A stretch of DNA of 64,000 nt. Origin: Saururus chinensis. Its lineage: Eukaryota; Streptophyta; Magnoliopsida; Piperales; Saururaceae. Every line of letters begins with the position of its first letter. Positions within the stretch are counted from its first letter, which is position 1. A model generated the notes under the pieces. The model saw nothing but the letters and a program-made list of their open reading frames with translations. It did not search any database and was not told the origin of the DNA. The stretch lies in NCBI GenBank assembly GCA_035235625.1, contig CP141140.1, positions 2,899,330 through 2,963,329 of the forward strand. Direction: 5' to 3'. Shown here piece by piece: positions 62,166-64,000 of this stretch. The translations under genes were made by a program, and so were the position numbers.

Positions 62166-62593
62166 TATGATAAACAAGTAACGAATAAACAAGTATGGAA
62201 TAACTTTCCATTACCATCCATATAGATAACGGTTGGATAAAATTATCCTCTTATTTACCTATCAAATAAATTTAACCATACCATATAACTTTTTAATGTT
62301 ATGGCACATACAGCAAAACATGTTCTCTTGGCAGCCCTAATTATTACATTTTGAGAAAAAAAAAAAAGAAGGTACATTATGATTAATCATGAATAGATCA
62401 CACATTCAATTATTTTGTAGTTCCTCTTGCAATACAATATAGATAACACGTACAGGTGCCAAACGGAATAGGGTTCCTCTTGGGAGCAACTCAGTTGGTG
62501 ATATATGCGATTTATAGGAACGCCAAGGGAGCTAAATCTAGAATAGAGGACATGGAGGATGCTCAAGAGAGCCTCATTCAAGAGTCACCTTAA
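56382..62593 (+). CDS. SWEET17: SWEET sugar transporter, clade IV (SWEET16/17-like), with 4.6-kb intron 5
   Basis: Six exons: 56382-56415, 56525-56561, 56659-56869, 57010-57171, 57749-57868, 62456-62593. Splice sites are GT-AG and exon lengths 1-5 (34, 37, 211, 162, 120) are identical to those of the gene at 50416. The product is 233 residues: [110 protein letters not shown], ending SLIQESP. Two MtN3 repeats and seven helices are expected. Predicted role as for its neighbour: facilitated sugar transport, probably at the vacuole. The tail is only about 25 residues, against about 90 in the neighbour. The last exon lies 4.6 kb away behind a cluster of transposons, so an automatic annotation could easily miss it. 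Confidence 0.93.
58460..58623. mobile_element. Mariner/Stowaway-like MITE in SWEET intron 5 (second gene)
   Basis: Shares AATTTTTATTAAATAATAAA and the right end ATTAATTTAAGACAGAGGGA with the element at 52194-52388. The right end is followed by TA; the left end is decayed. Confidence 0.6.
59453..60513. mobile_element. hAT-like non-autonomous element, 1061 bp, with GAGCTCGA-rich ends
   Basis: Terminal inverted repeats TAGGGGTGTTAACGAGCC and (complement) TAGGGCTGTAAATGAGCC. Target duplication GTTTCATT (59445-59452) and GTTCCATT (60514-60521), 7 of 8. The first and last 200 bp are dense in GCTCGAGCTCG-type subterminal motifs and fold back on each other; the middle is AT-rich. It lies in intron 5 of the SWEET gene and itself contains a smaller MITE. 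Confidence 0.88.
60132..60216. mobile_element. 85-bp mariner/Stowaway-like MITE nested in the hAT-like element
   Basis: Ends TTCCATTCGTCTTAAATTAA and (complement) CTCCCTCCATTCTTAGATTA, flanked by TA on both sides. Confidence 0.75.
60701..60829. mobile_element. Foldback MITE, shorter relative of 54100-54308
   Basis: Arms ATGAGCCCGGGCTCTATGGG and CCCATAGAGCCCGGGCTCAT are perfect reverse complements. Outer parts (TTTATATGAGT, CTCATATAAA) match the larger element. The spacer is about 20 bp. Confidence 0.8.
62092..62160. repeat. (TA)n microsatellite in SWEET intron 5
   Basis: About 69 bp of uninterrupted TA, about 300 bp before the last SWEET exon. Confidence 0.95.
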
Positions 62594-63289
62594 AGGAAAT
62601 GATGAAGAGACAAGACAGAATCGGATTATGATATAAATGGTCACAATGACTTATCCTTGATAGATCTGAAAAGAGTGGACAACATAAGTTTTGAGCGAAC
62701 TATAATTTCCAAAGATTACCTTCGGTCATTCACCCCTGGTTTTATGTTGTGGCTTTAGTGTAATAAAAAAAGCTATTGTTCTTCTTTGTGGCAAATTTTG
62801 AAACGAATGATTTTTTTATTTTTTCTTTCCCATAAAAATTAATAGTAGTATTGCTATAATATTTTAATGCAAACTACTTTGTATTTATAAATTTGAAAGT
62901 TATATGCATAGTTTTGTGTGTTTCTTTTTTTTCCCTTTTTTTGTCATTAAGTTTTGTGTATTTCTAAACAAAATAAAAGGAGAAAATGACTAGAAAGAAG
63001 TTCATAACTCAAAGTCAAACGTAAATGAATTTTCTAAATTTCCAAAGCTGACAACATGAAAATTAGGGTGTTTCATCCCTTGAACTTCTCGTGAGAATAA
63101 CTTACTCAATAGTTGGTATCAGAGCCATTTATCTAACTGCAAGTCTAAAGCTGTCTAAAAATTTATGATCTAGTTGTGGTATGAGACACATTACGACAAT
63201 GGATTACTCTAAGGTTTGTTGTGCTAATGCATAATTAAATTTACTTCTGTAGCATCGCGAATACTCATGGTATGATAAATGAGTACTAG
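62594..63289. other. SWEET 3' flank running into a retrotransposon leader
   Basis: The 3' UTR is probably within 62594-62850. At 63114-63126 TGGTATCAGAGCC is an initiator-tRNA-Met primer-binding motif, implying that an LTR ends just upstream and an internal region follows; no matching LTR pair is in the window. Confidence 0.55.
63114..63126 (+). promoter_or_regulatory. Retrotransposon primer binding site (tRNA-iMet)
   Basis: TGGTATCAGAGCC is the standard plant LTR-retrotransposon primer site; the downstream 160 bp are non-coding leader-like sequence before another LTR begins. Confidence 0.65.
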
Positions 63290-63815
63290 TGTAACGCCCC
63301 GACCTAAACCGGGGCCCAAAAAATCTCTTAATAAAATTTTTTTTTTCCTTAAGCAAGGAATTATCATCTGTGTACAAGAGGTACAATGTTCATCCACGCA
63401 CTACAGAGCTTCAAGGTTTCCTTATACGTAGACTCAGATTGTAACAACCACATACAAACAACGAAGCTTCATAGTTTGTCCCGTGTAAAACAGAATAAAA
63501 TTTATTATTATAATTAATTAGGATCGGGCCAATGTTGCCTTGTCATTTGTTGCCTACATATGTATTGGATATTATTCCAATACAATCGAATCTGAACGTA
63601 GTTCTGCCTAACAGCTACTACATACATCAAACATCACAAAATCATATACGTTAAAACATGTATATACTGATATCCAATCAAAATCATACTAAAATTTATA
63701 ATCTCTCATAGTTAAGCGGAACTTAATAAATCAACGAAATCACACATCTCACTCTACCACAAAGCGGGATCAAACACATTCACACATCTTGCTCTATCAC
63801 TAAGCCGAGACTAAT
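63290..63815 (+). repeat. LTR start, family C-like, interrupted by a second copy of itself
   Basis: Begins TGTAACGCCCCGACC; colinear with 35221 onward (for example GGGCCAATGTTGCCTTGTC, GTAGTTCTGCCTA). Cut at 63815 by another start of the same family. Confidence 0.8.
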
Positions 63816-64000
63816 TGTAACGCCCCGACCAGAACCAGGGCCCAGAAAATCTCTTAATAAAAAAATTTCTTAAGTCAAGAATCATCATCTATGTGCGAGA
63901 GGTACAACATTCATCCACGCACTATGGAGCTTCAAGGCTTCCTTGTACGTAGACTCAAGTTGTAACGACCACATACACACAATGAAGTTTCATAGTTCAT
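63816..64000 (+). repeat. Second LTR start of the same family, truncated by the window edge
   Basis: TGTAACGCCCCGACCAGAAC onward is closely similar to the first 190 bp of the copy at 63290; it runs off the end. Confidence 0.8.

Noticed and set aside
61961..62221. 86-codon frame with a YIYIYI run
   Set aside because: Translation of a TA microsatellite.

Overview
The window is nuclear DNA of a flowering plant, most likely a non-grass angiosperm with a repeat-rich, fairly large genome. Evidence: GT-AG introns with AT-rich interiors, plant-specific gene families (SWEET sugar carriers, FCS-like zinc finger, glyoxysomal multifunctional protein), Ty3/gypsy and Ty1/copia retrotransposons, hAT-type and Stowaway-type miniature elements, and no bacterial-style operons. 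The species cannot be named from the sequence alone.

Layout. (1) 1-21700: an MCTS1/MCT-1-like gene on the + strand in eight coding exons. Exon 1 is an 11-nt coding stub at 1756-1766; intron 1 is about 18 kb and is almost entirely nested retrotransposons: a Ty3/gypsy chromovirus-like element (1819-10613) with a 3.3-kb solo LTR inside its gag (6265-9527), then a decayed second gypsy copy (11280-12206 and 19036-19640) split by a Ty1/copia element (12212-19030) with a perfect 5-bp target duplication. Exon 5 carries a 2-bp insertion that breaks the reading frame. (2) 21700-25138: remnants, including a papain-type cysteine protease last-exon pseudogene and a truncated inverted copy of an FLZ gene that is itself split by a hAT-like element. 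(3) 25139-30773: a second solo LTR of the same 3.3-kb family, another hAT-like element, and an intact two-exon FLZ (FCS-like zinc finger) gene. (4) 30774-40817: gene-poor, with LTR remnants and a 2.2-kb solo LTR carrying an 82-bp tandem array. (5) 40818-46985: an intact 18-exon MFP2 gene (723 residues, peroxisomal signal SRL). (6) 48131-62593: a tandem cluster of clade-IV SWEET carriers: one pseudogene and two intact genes (304 and 233 residues); the last has a 4.6-kb fifth intron full of miniature elements. (7) 62594-64000: a primer-binding-site-like sequence and two self-nested LTR starts running off the edge.

The genes are functionally unrelated (translation re-initiation factor, stress/sugar-linked zinc finger, peroxisomal beta-oxidation, vacuolar sugar transport). 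The unifying theme is genome structure: genes that keep exact splice sites and phases while their introns absorb transposons, and local duplications (SWEET, FLZ) at different stages of decay. I did not find an undescribed biological system; the most unusual structure is the transposon-stuffed first intron of the MCTS1-like gene.
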